Source of the DNA: DAOTVD01 sp034437075
GTDB taxonomy: Bacteria > Chloroflexota > Anaerolineae > Aggregatilineales > J027
Direction of reading: 5' to 3'
Length of the DNA stretch: 9,211 nt
Assembly: GCA_034437075.1 (NCBI GenBank)
Contig: DAOTVD010000416.1
Coordinates: forward strand, 1 to 9,211
Made by a program: the position numbers and the translations under genes. The notes beneath the pieces are model-generated. The model worked only from the letters and a program-made list of their open reading frames with translations. It did no database searches and was not told the DNA's origin. Shown piece by piece: positions 1 to 6,358 of this stretch. Within the stretch, counting starts at the first letter, position 1, and each line of letters starts with the position of its first letter.

Positions 1-1
1 G

Positions 2-2527
2 ACGCTGGCCGGGCTTGAAGTCGAAAAAATCGACTATATCGGCATTTCCCAGCAAACGCCCGAGGGTGTGGTTGTGCCGCCCTCGCAGCATCTCGTTTGG
101 GATGCCGATAAGCTCGTCCTGGGCTATATCCACGAGGTACAACAACACCCCGACGCCGACCGCTTGGTGTTGGCGATGGTCGATCATGGCACGGGCGAAA
201 CCGAGCAAATCGTCACGGGGGCGCCGAACCTGTTCCCGTATCTTGGTCAAGGAGAACTCGCGCCGCCGATTCCGGTGCCGATTGCGCGCGAAGGCGCGGT
301 CGTTTACGACGGCCACGCCGACGAGCCCGGCAAACTCATGACGCTCAAAGAGCGCAAAATTCGCGGCATCCCCAACCGGCATATGGTCTGTTCGGAAATG
401 GAATTGGGCATTTCCGAAGCCCATGAGGGCGTTTTGTTGTTGCCGCACGACGAATTTCAGCATGTGGCGCCCGGCACACCGCTGGTCGATGTGCTAGGCG
501 ATGCCGTGCTCGATATTGATTTGACGCCCAATCTGGCACGCTGCTTTAGCATGTTGGGCGTCGCGCGCGAAGCCGCCGCCGTGCTAGATTTACCCCTGAA
601 AGAGCCGGAATATCGCTTGCCAGACGCGGGCGCCAACGACATTCGCGAATACGTCGCGATTGACATCCGCGCGCCGGAACTCAACCCGCGCTTTACGCTG
701 GCGCTGTTGCAAAATGTCACCATCCAGCCCTCGCCATGGTGGATGCAATATCGCCTGAAGCTCATCGGCCAGCGACCCATCAATAACATTGTAGACATCA
801 CGAATTATGTCATGTTCGAAATCGGCCAGCCGACCCACGCTTTCGATTATGACATTCTTAAAGACCGCGCCGACGGTGGCCCGGTGCATATCATCACGCG
901 CTTGCCACAACAAGGCGAAACGCTGACCACGCTGGACGGCAAAACCCATCAGCTAGAGGCGCATAATCTGCTGGTGGCAGACGAAAAAGGCGCGCTCAGC
1001 CTGGGCGGCATCATGGGGGGCGAGCAATCCGAGGTGCAAGACGCCAGCGACGATGGCCCCGGTAGCCAGACAGTCTTGCTAGAAGCCGCCGCCTGGAATC
1101 TCATCAACATCCGGCAGACACTAAGCAGCACCAAACTGCATAGCGAAGCCGCCGCGCGCTTCAGCCGGGGTGTGCATCCCGCGCAGGCCATCCGTGGGTT
1201 GTATCGTGCAGCGGAACTGATGGCGCAATATAGCGGCGCGACACTCGTGCCCGGTGTGCTGGACGCCTACCCTGCGCCGCCGGAGCCCGTCACGGTTGAT
1301 TTGCCCCTAAGCGAAGTCAAGCGCATCCTCGGCTTCGAGATTTCAAAAACCGAAGTCAGCGACATCCTGCGCCGCCTGCAATTTACCGTAGCCGAAGATG
1401 GGGACACCTTGCACGTCACCGCGCCCGATCATCGTCTGGATATCGGCACCGGGGCCACCGGGCAGGCCGATCTGCTGGAAGAAATCGCGCGCGTCTATGG
1501 CTATAACCGTATACCCAATACCCTTATGGCGGATGATCTGCCCCCGCAACGCACCAACGCCTCCCTTGAACGGGAAGAAACTGTGCGCGATCTGCTCGCG
1601 CGGGCTGGGTTGCGCGAAGTCATCACCTATCGCCTGACGACGCCTGAAGCCGAAGCCGCCCTGGTCCCCTCTGGGAGCGAATCCGATTGGGCTATTCGCG
1701 AGTATGTCGCGCTAGCCAACCCGATCACCTCCGACAAGACGGTCATGCGCCAAACGTTGTTGGCGGGATTGCTGGGTGTGGCCGCCAACAATGCGCGCTA
1801 TCAAGCCCGCCAGGCGATTTTCGAAATCGGGAGCGTGTATTTGCCCGTCCCGGGCGAGGCGCTGCCCGCCGAACCGCGCCGCCTGAGTATGCTAATGATG
1901 GGCCAGCGCCATCTGCCCGACTGGCAAACGGGGAAGGGACAGGCCGAAATGCTCGATTATTTCGACTTGAAAGGCGTCATCGAGCATTTGCTCGATGGCC
2001 TGCGCTTGCCCGATGCAGCGATCACGATTGAGCCGACCACGCATAGCACTTTCTGGCCGGGGCGCGTCGCGCGCTTGCGCCTGGGGGATAAAGATTTAGG
2101 CGTCTTTGGGCAGATACATCCTCTGGTGCCGGAACATTATGGCCTGGAACGCGACCTGGATACGCCAGTGCTAGCTGCCGAACTGCATCTGGAAAGCCTG
2201 CTGGACTTTATGCGCACGATGTATCCCATCACGCCTATTCATAACCAGCCCGCTGTGTATCAGGATATGGCTATCGTCGTCTCGCATGATAAGCCTGCTG
2301 CGGAGGTGGAGGCGGCTATTTGGGCGGCAGGGGGCGATTTACTCGTGGGGGTGCGCCTGTTTGATGTCTACACAGGCGAGCAAATCCCGGAGAATAAAAA
2401 ATCGCTGGCTTACGCGCTCACCTACCAGCATCCCGAAGAAACCCTGACGGATAAGCGCGTGGCCAAAGTCCATAGCAAGATCGCCAAAGCGCTAGAAAAA
2501 CAACTCGGCGCCCAACTGCGCGCCTGA
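2..2527 (+). CDS. pheT: Phenylalanine--tRNA ligase beta subunit (N-terminally cut by window edge)
   Basis: PheT is the beta subunit of the cytoplasmic (alpha-beta)2 enzyme that charges tRNA-Phe; it binds the tRNA and edits mischarged Tyr. The reading frame is open from base 2, where it reads TLAGLEVEKIDYIG, a typical PheT N-terminal region, so roughly 20-30 residues lie outside the window. The GTG at 68 is therefore internal and not the start. Visible residues (numbered from base 2): tRNA-binding OB-fold with GAPN at 73-76; B3/B4 editing module with INNIVDITNYVM, THAFD and GGIMGG (335-340); SEAAARFSRGV; B5 domain ending ADLLEEIARVYGYNRIP (about 485-502); core LANPITSDKTVMRQTLLAG; and a C-terminal FDX-ACB anticodon-binding domain from about 741 to the end. 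The visible 841 residues already exceed the roughly 790 of E. coli. The GTGATGQ stretch before ADLLEE resembles Chloroflexota versions as I remember them. pheS would be expected just upstream, outside the window. No frameshift is seen. Confidence 0.97.
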   Translation, partial: TLAGLEVEKIDYIGISQQTPEGVVVPPSQHLVWDADKLVLGYIHEVQQHPDADRLVLAMVDHGTGETEQIVTGAPNLFPYLGQGELAPPIPVPIAREGAVVYDGHADEPGKLMTLKERKIRGIPNRHMVCSEMELGISEAHEGVLLLPHDEFQHVAPGTPLVDVLGDAVLDIDLTPNLARCFSMLGVAREAAAVLDLPLKEPEYRLPDAGANDIREYVAIDIRAPELNPRFTLALLQNVTIQPSPWWMQYRLKLIGQRPINNIVDITNYVMFEIGQPTHAFDYDILKDRADGGPVHIITRLPQQGETLTTLDGKTHQLEAHNLLVADEKGALSLGGIMGGEQSEVQDASDDGPGSQTVLLEAAAWNLINIRQTLSSTKLHSEAAARFSRGVHPAQAIRGLYRAAELMAQYSGATLVPGVLDAYPAPPEPVTVDLPLSEVKRILGFEISKTEVSDILRRLQFTVAEDGDTLHVTAPDHRLDIGTGATGQADLLEEIARVYGYNRIPNTLMADDLPPQRTNASLEREETVRDLLARAGLREVITYRLTTPEAEAALVPSGSESDWAIREYVALANPITSDKTVMRQTLLAGLLGVAANNARYQARQAIFEIGSVYLPVPGEALPAEPRRLSMLMMGQRHLPDWQTGKGQAEMLDYFDLKGVIEHLLDGLRLPDAAITIEPTTHSTFWPGRVARLRLGDKDLGVFGQIHPLVPEHYGLERDLDTPVLAAELHLESLLDFMRTMYPITPIHNQPAVYQDMAIVVSHDKPAAEVEAAIWAAGGDLLVGVRLFDVYTGEQIPENKKSLAYALTYQHPEETLTDKRVAKVHSKIAKALEKQLGAQLRA

Positions 2528-2536
2528 GGCAACTTT

Positions 2537-2576
2537 TAGGAGGTGGGCGGGGGTGCCCGCTCGCCACATATGTTAG
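2537..2576 (+). promoter_or_regulatory. Strong Shine-Dalgarno followed by a seven-codon mini-ORF
   Basis: Bases 2537-2545 read TAGGAGGTG, an almost full match to the anti-Shine-Dalgarno of 16S rRNA and the best ribosome site in the window, yet no annotated gene follows it. Seven bases later a GTG (2553-2555) opens a tiny frame, MPARHIC, ending in TAG at 2574-2576. It could be a leader peptide for the HEAT-repeat gene or a remnant of a lost gene. It contains no run of a regulatory codon, so amino-acid attenuation is not supported. It may be chance in a purine-rich stretch. Confidence 0.22.
2543..2567 (+). terminator. GC-rich hairpin after pheT
   Basis: GTGG (2543-2546) plus GCGGG (2547-2551) can pair with CCCGC (2556-2560) plus CCAC (2564-2567). 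This gives nine GC-rich base pairs around a GGTG loop, with a TCG bulge at 2561-2563. The hairpin lies 15 bases after the pheT stop. There is no T-run behind it, so it is not a standard intrinsic terminator. It also buries the end of the strong Shine-Dalgarno at 2537-2545, so a translational role is an alternative. Confidence 0.3.
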
Positions 2577-2579
2577 AAT
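2571..2579 (+). promoter_or_regulatory. Candidate extended -10 promoter for the HEAT-repeat gene
   Basis: TGTTAGAAT fits the extended -10 pattern TGn followed by a TATAAT-like hexamer (TAGAAT, 2574-2579). No good -35 hexamer is seen 16-18 bases upstream, which is tolerated for extended -10 promoters. Transcription would begin near 2586, about 27 bases before the HEAT-repeat start codon. This is a pattern match only. Confidence 0.33.
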
Positions 2580-2612
2580 GAGCAGCACAGCGTACGCCGA
2601 GCCAGAACATCT

Positions 2613-3641
2613 ATGGACGACCTCGCGGCTTTAGACATCCTGACGAATATTGATCTGCTGCGCAATATGCGCGCGCCGATCGAAAAGCGCCGCGCGGCGG
2701 CGGAATATCTGGCCGACAAAGCTAATCCTGTCGCCCTGCCGGTTATGATTCGCGCGCTAGAAGACCCCGATTTTTTCATCCGCAAAAGTGCCATTAACGC
2801 CTGCGAACGGTACCTTAGCCCCATGACCGTAGACGCCCTGATCCGCGTGATGCACGAGCACACATTTTCCGAACGCCAGCAGGCGGTGCGCATTTTGGGC
2901 AAAATCGGTGATCGGCGCGCGGTATATGCCATCGCCGAAGTCATGGAAATTTCCGATTGGATGGCCATTCGCAGCGAGGCCGCCGCCGCCTTGGGCCACA
3001 TGGGCTATCCCGAAGTTGTGCCTGCGCTTATCCGCGCGTTGGAAGACTTCGAGGCGCCCGTGCGGGCCAACGCTGCCGAAGCCCTGGGCAAAATCCGCGC
3101 TGAGGAAGCCGTAGAGCCGCTCATCGCTGCGTTGAAGCGCGAAAGCGGCTGGAATATGCGTCATATGTCGGCAGCCTTGGTGCAGATTAGCGAACCCGCG
3201 ATGCGACCGTTGTTGGGGTTATTGGCCGATGTGGAACAATCCACCGAAAACCGCGAGCTAGCCGCCGAATCGCTGACTCAGATCATCGCGCGGTTGGATG
3301 ATCGGCGCGGTGCGCAAGCGTCTATCAAGCTGACGGTGGATTTACTGGTGGCCGAGTTACAAACACGCACCGAAGGTGTACGTAGTTATGTCGCGCGGGC
3401 TGCGCTCACACGCATTAGCGGGTTGGTCGCCTGGCAATTGATCGAGGCGTTTGCCACATCGAATCCGGAAATTCGCGATCAGGTCGCGTATATTCTCGGG
3501 GATAGCCCCGCGCATGACCTGAACGCTAAATTGGTTCAGGCCCTGGGGGTCGCCAACGATCAGGTCGCGGCAGGCGCTGCGCGCGTGTTATATTTTCGGG
3601 GGCAAGACCCGCGCCAACATGGCTACCATGGCCCGCTTTAA
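2613..3641 (+). CDS. HEAT-repeat (PBS-lyase-like) protein, function unknown
   Basis: This 342-residue protein is built almost entirely of helical repeats of about 30 residues, of the kind annotated as HEAT_2 or PBS lyase HEAT-like. Clear units are PVALPVMIRALEDPDFFIRKS, RRAVYAIAEVMEISDW, PEVVPALIRALEDFEAPVR and EEAVEPLIAALKRE, each with the pattern of a first helix, Asp/Glu-rich turn, then a VRxxAAxALGKI-like second helix. No signal peptide, membrane segment or catalytic motif is visible, so it is probably a soluble scaffold or adaptor. The phycobilin-lyase name of the repeat family does not imply that activity here. The ATG at 2613 is the only in-frame start downstream of a TAG at 2574, and it has no obvious Shine-Dalgarno. 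It lies 85 bases after pheT on the same strand. It converges on the next gene, and the two overlap by four bases at their stop codons. Confidence 0.92.
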   Translation: MDDLAALDILTNIDLLRNMRAPIEKRRAAAEYLADKANPVALPVMIRALEDPDFFIRKSAINACERYLSPMTVDALIRVMHEHTFSERQQAVRILGKIGDRRAVYAIAEVMEISDWMAIRSEAAAALGHMGYPEVVPALIRALEDFEAPVRANAAEALGKIRAEEAVEPLIAALKRESGWNMRHMSAALVQISEPAMRPLLGLLADVEQSTENRELAAESLTQIIARLDDRRGAQASIKLTVDLLVAELQTRTEGVRSYVARAALTRISGLVAWQLIEAFATSNPEIRDQVAYILGDSPAHDLNAKLVQALGVANDQVAAGAARVLYFRGQDPRQHGYHGPL

Positions 3642-4072
3642 TGATAGGCCAGCGCTTGATCGGGCGACTCGCCGTTTTCATCGACAATATCCGGGTAGCT
3701 GGCCGTGGACTCTACATCATCCAACACCATGACCTTAATGGGAAAATGATTGCGCTCGCTATCGCCAAAGCGATATAAAAACTGGTCACCTTCATCCAAA
3801 CCAAGGTCATCCAGCGTAACCCCCCGCGCCTGATGGCTCTCGTCATCCGTCTCGGGTGTGTAGACGCGGGATAAGTTGACAAAGTCCTGCTCTAACGAAA
3901 ACGCATAGGTTTCATCATTTTCTTGCCACTCGAACGCATCGAGAATGGCGAGATGAATCTCGTGGAGCGTTTGGTCGCCCCGTAGCGCGATTTCGCGCCA
4001 TACGCCTTTGGCCCAAATCAGCCGAACACGTAAAACATAGGCATTATCAGACATGCTTATCTCTACTTTCAT
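3638..4072 (-). CDS. pRiA4b ORF-3-like (MM3350-like) domain protein
   Basis: This 144-residue soluble, acidic protein matches the plasmid pRiA4b ORF-3 family (PF07929), sometimes annotated as IS1096 passenger TnpR-like. The family signature is visible: an N-terminal strand AYVLRVRLIWAKGVWREI (family pattern Y.LkV.L....P.iWR.I); TLHEIHLAILDAFEW, matching the TL..LH..I..amgW helix; an acidic linker; then VTLDDLGLDEGDQFLYRFGD, matching the tL.dL.l..gd.f.Y.fGD element. The biochemical role of the family is unknown; the name reflects early plasmid and IS contexts. The ATG at 4072 is used here. The ATG at 4054 (MSDNAYV) has a weak GAG-containing ribosome site and is a real alternative. The gene starts 17 bases after the TIR gene stop on the same strand, so it is probably the second gene of that operon. 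Its TAA overlaps the TAA of the convergent HEAT-repeat gene. Confidence 0.87.
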   Translation of the reverse strand: MKVEISMSDNAYVLRVRLIWAKGVWREIALRGDQTLHEIHLAILDAFEWQENDETYAFSLEQDFVNLSRVYTPETDDESHQARGVTLDDLGLDEGDQFLYRFGDSERNHFPIKVMVLDDVESTASYPDIVDENGESPDQALAYH

Positions 4073-4089
4073 CCATATGATAGGCTTCG

Positions 4090-4713
4090 CTACCGCGAGA
4101 GCATCTCCACCAAGCCGCGAAACGCAGTTTTGTAATCGGTCGTAAAGTCGAAACGGGGCCGCGTCCGTAGCGCATCCGGCGGTTCGATGGCTTCGATCTG
4201 GGCCACGAAGACGGGCTTACGCTGGCTCTGGAAATACTGCCAGGCATCGCGCACGCTGGCGGTGCTTTCGGCAAAGCTAGAGAGCACCACTACCAAATGG
4301 GTGCATTGATCCAGCGCGGGGTGTACCCCGCTGGACCAAGCCGTATCATCCACCGTTTCGCCGCTATCCACCCACACATGAATCCCCATCTTTTGTAGTT
4401 CTTCCCCTAAGCCATGTGCGAAATCGGCATCGGTGATGGGGGCGGCAATGTACGTAGCGCGTGCCTTGCGCCCTTTCGCCCCAACTGGCACGACCTCAAT
4501 CGGTTTGGGGGCTTTCTGCCCGGCATGCAAATGGGTACGGCCCATCCGAAAGACATTCGTACCGCAGACCGGGCAGGTGCCCCGGGTGGCCGCTTGCCCG
4601 CGTCGTGTCCAGACGCCTATCGGGTCTTGGATTTCGATTGTTTCTTTACACGACACACAATACGCCTCGATGGGCTCATCATTCAGCAGTGCATCATCTT
4701 CGTGATCGGGCAT
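4090..4713 (-). CDS. DUF5679 zinc ribbon fused to a TIR domain, probably lacking the catalytic Glu
   Basis: Two modules are visible in 207 residues. Residues 16-60 form a DUF5679-type zinc ribbon with CVSC (Cys19, Cys22) and CPVCG (Cys47, Cys50) and the family wording RRGQAATRGTCPVCG and VFRMG. Residues 84-207 are a TIR domain: strand A ATYIAAPITDADFAHGLGEEL, BB-loop region HVWVDSGE, strand D HLVVVLSS, then helix C SVRDAWQYFQSQRKPVFV. In related TIRs that helix reads like VRDEW, with Glu as the catalytic residue for NAD cleavage. Here the position is Ala157, read directly from GCC on the minus strand. I infer a protein-binding or ligand-sensing TIR. The ATG at 4713 is chosen because AAGGA (4724-4720) lies 6 bases upstream. 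The longer start at 4794 would fall inside a palindrome and has no comparable ribosome site. A weak -10 (TATCAT, 4745-4740) could serve it. It is followed by the pRiA4b-like gene. Confidence 0.92.
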   Translation of the reverse strand: MPDHEDDALLNDEPIEAYCVSCKETIEIQDPIGVWTRRGQAATRGTCPVCGTNVFRMGRTHLHAGQKAPKPIEVVPVGAKGRKARATYIAAPITDADFAHGLGEELQKMGIHVWVDSGETVDDTAWSSGVHPALDQCTHLVVVLSSFAESTASVRDAWQYFQSQRKPVFVAQIEAIEPPDALRTRPRFDFTTDYKTAFRGLVEMLSR

Positions 4714-4772
4714 CAGTTGTCCTTTCTTGTCTTCTCTCCATGATAAAACAAAATTGGCGCCTTGTACGTAGT

Positions 4773-4796
4773 CAGTGTGTTTGACACGACACACTG
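4773..4796. promoter_or_regulatory. Perfect 8+8 bp inverted repeat, probable operator
   Basis: CAGTGTGT (4773-4780) and ACACACTG (4789-4796) are exact reverse complements separated by eight bases, TTGACACG. The spacer holds the consensus -35 hexamer TTGACA (4781-4786), so a dimeric protein bound here would block RNA polymerase at the promoter of the AAA+ ATPase gene. It lies in the divergent region and could also affect the leftward TIR gene. The symmetry and position are seen directly; the binding of a repressor is inferred. No repressor gene is recognised in the window, although the ATPase has a winged-helix-like N-terminus. Confidence 0.62.
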
Positions 4797-4808
4797 CTTT
4801 TGTATACT
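4781..4808 (+). promoter_or_regulatory. Sigma70-type promoter of the AAA+ ATPase gene
   Basis: TTGACA (4781-4786, perfect consensus -35) is followed after 16 bases by TATACT (4803-4808, five of six matches to TATAAT). The predicted start is near 4815, leaving an untranslated leader of about 67 bases before the ATG at 4882. It is the strongest promoter match noticed in the window. The -35 box is embedded in the 4773-4796 palindrome. Confidence 0.68.
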
Positions 4809-4819
4809 TCTAAATGATG

Positions 4820-4832
4820 ATTGTCCGACAAT
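4820..4832. promoter_or_regulatory. Second short palindrome just downstream of the predicted start site
   Basis: ATTGTC (4820-4825) and GACAAT (4827-4832) are perfect 6 bp arms around a single C. The site begins about five bases after the predicted transcription start of the ATPase gene, a usual place for an auxiliary operator. Its arms differ from those of the 4773-4796 repeat, so it would bind a different protein or serve only as a weak hairpin in the leader. With arms this short, chance is possible. Confidence 0.36.
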
Positions 4833-4881
4833 TTTCATGCTTATTCGCCAGCGATGCTAATGCTAAGAAGGATCACAACTG

Positions 4882-6288
4882 ATGGCTGATTTACCTTCAC
4901 AACCCGGCGCTCCCGTCACCGACCAGCCAATTGACGCTCCACCGGCCCCCCCCGAACAAGATGCGCCCCGTCACCGCAGCCTGCGCGATATCGTCAAAGC
5001 CGTAGGCACTGTAGAAGACCTCGATATTACCCCGTCGCTCGTTCAGGAGCTTATTCTGAAACTGGTATTCAACGAAGGGGAAGTCAATTTACGGCGCATG
5101 ATTGATGTCATCAAGCTGCGCGGCACCGTTATCGACAAACTCGTAGAAGGCATGCAATACGAAAAGCTAATCGACATTGCGCGGGCCGGCAGCACCGGGC
5201 GCTCTAGCTATGTATTCAAGCTGACGGAATCCGGCGAACGTCGCGCTAAAGATGCGTTCAACCGCAATCAATATGTAGGCCCGGCGCCTATACCGTTGCA
5301 GACGTATAACGAAGCCATTCTGATGCAAACCCAAAACCGCACGCGGGTCACGCCGGATGACGTTCGCGCGGCGCTGTCGCACCTCATTCTGCCAGAAAAC
5401 TTCCATCGCAGTATCGGCCCGGCCATCAATGGCGGTACGTCACTCTTTTTATATGGCCCGCCAGGCAATGGTAAAACGACCGTCGCCGAAGCCATCGCCG
5501 GGATCATAACCGGAACGACGCCCATGTTTATGCCCTATGCAGTGACGGTTTCGGGTTATATTGTTGTCTTGTTTGATCCGGTCATTCATCGCCATGCGGA
5601 TGTTGACCCGCAAACCGTTCAGCAAAACTTTGGCCCGGTGGATGGCCGCTGGGCGATCATTGACCGCCCGATTGTGATGGCCGGGGGCGAGTTGACCATG
5701 GATTCGGTTGACTTGCGCTATGAAGAAATTGCGAAATTTTACGAAGCCCCCTTGCAAATGAAGGCCAATGGCGGCATGTTCCTCATTGACGACTTCGGGC
5801 GCCAGCAAGTTAGCCCTTCCGAATTGCTCAATCGATGGATTGTGCCGTTGGAGTCAGGCCGGGATTATTTGCGCTTGCGCTCGGGCCAATCGCTTGAAGT
5901 ACCGTTCGAGCAACTCATCGTATTCAGCACCAACCTAGACCCCGCCGATCTGGTGGATGGCGCGTTCATGCGGCGTATTCAGATGAAAGTTGGTGTTCAT
6001 AGCCCAGATATCAAAATGTTTCACCAGATATTCGTCATCATGAGCGAAAATTACGATATTCCGTTTGATGTCGAAAGCTTTAAGTATCTCGTGCAAAACT
6101 GGTATCAGAAGCCAGGGCGCGTTTTTCAGGCGGTGCACCCGCGCGACATTTTGAAGATTATTCGCGCCTTATGCGAGTACGAAGGCATCCCATCCCGCAT
6201 GACGCCAGCCTTGATCGATGAAGCCTGCCGCAACTACTTCGTAGCCGGGGACGAAAAAGGAACGTCTTTGGGCAGTGGCAGCAAATAG
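4882..6288 (+). CDS. AAA+ ATPase with N-terminal winged-helix-like region, function unknown
   Basis: The protein has 468 residues and no signal peptide or membrane segment. Residues 1-30 are Pro/Asp-rich and probably flexible. About 45-125 look like a winged-helix fold (LVQELILKLVFNEGEVNLRR, then VIDKLVEGMQYEKLI, then SYVFKLTESGERRAKDAF, a wing-like hairpin). The AAA+ core follows: Walker A GPPGNGKTT (192-200), Walker B GMFLIDDFG (298-306), sensor 1 Asn351 in LIVFSTNLD, arginine-finger candidates Arg364/Arg365 in FMRRI, and sensor 2 Arg421 in HPRD. All ATPase residues look intact. The stretch EAPLQMKANGGMFLIDDFGR is, as I recall, a very conserved signature of an uncharacterised MoxR-like family found in Chloroflexota and other phyla. 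The start at 4882 has AAGGA (4868-4872) nine bases upstream. It is transcribed from its own promoter, divergent from the TIR gene, and lies 70 bases before the glycosidase gene. Its substrate is unknown. Confidence 0.92.
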   Translation: MADLPSQPGAPVTDQPIDAPPAPPEQDAPRHRSLRDIVKAVGTVEDLDITPSLVQELILKLVFNEGEVNLRRMIDVIKLRGTVIDKLVEGMQYEKLIDIARAGSTGRSSYVFKLTESGERRAKDAFNRNQYVGPAPIPLQTYNEAILMQTQNRTRVTPDDVRAALSHLILPENFHRSIGPAINGGTSLFLYGPPGNGKTTVAEAIAGIITGTTPMFMPYAVTVSGYIVVLFDPVIHRHADVDPQTVQQNFGPVDGRWAIIDRPIVMAGGELTMDSVDLRYEEIAKFYEAPLQMKANGGMFLIDDFGRQQVSPSELLNRWIVPLESGRDYLRLRSGQSLEVPFEQLIVFSTNLDPADLVDGAFMRRIQMKVGVHSPDIKMFHQIFVIMSENYDIPFDVESFKYLVQNWYQKPGRVFQAVHPRDILKIIRALCEYEGIPSRMTPALIDEACRNYFVAGDEKGTSLGSGSK

Positions 6289-6355
6289 GACAATCGTCAG
6301 GGAATGGTCAGGCCAAATACCGTAGCCAGTTCGGCTATCTGGCGCTAAGATTGTC
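6289..6355. repeat. Inverted repeats in the gap between the ATPase and glycosidase genes
   Basis: GACAATC (6289-6295), directly after the ATPase stop codon, and GATTGTC (6349-6355), just before the next ATG, are exact reverse complements enclosing 53 bases. Inside them TAGCC (6323-6327) and GGCTA (6333-6337) can form a small hairpin with a five-base loop. There is no T-run, so no intrinsic terminator is supported. No convincing promoter is seen, so the glycosidase gene may be transcribed by readthrough from the ATPase gene. The repeats could be chance. Confidence 0.28.
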
Positions 6356-6358
6356 GCC

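Noticed and set aside
15..341. Open frame of 108 codons on the + strand
   Set aside because: It overlaps pheT in another frame, is Ser/Arg-rich and has no family motifs, while the pheT frame carries clear domain signatures from base 2 onward.
2573..3164. Minus-strand open frames of 142 and 135 codons under the HEAT-repeat gene
   Set aside because: Low-complexity shadows of a repeat-rich coding region; no start signals and no recognisable domains.
3638..4072. Possible insertion-sequence passenger gene, because relatives are named IS1096 TnpR-like
   Set aside because: No transposase, terminal inverted repeats or target duplication is seen; the name is historical and the gene looks chromosomal.
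4414..4784. Three overlapping + strand open frames opposite the TIR gene
   Set aside because: They are antisense to a gene with an intact zinc ribbon and TIR domain, mutually overlap, and show no motifs or ribosome sites.
4713..4794. Longer TIR protein start at 4794
   Set aside because: It would place the start inside the palindrome at 4773-4796, lacks a ribosome site, and adds 27 residues with no domain. The ATG at 4713 has AAGGA at the right distance.
4854..4865. Tandem ATGCTA duplicated just upstream of the ATPase ribosome site
   Set aside because: Only two six-base copies; too short to support a functional repeat.
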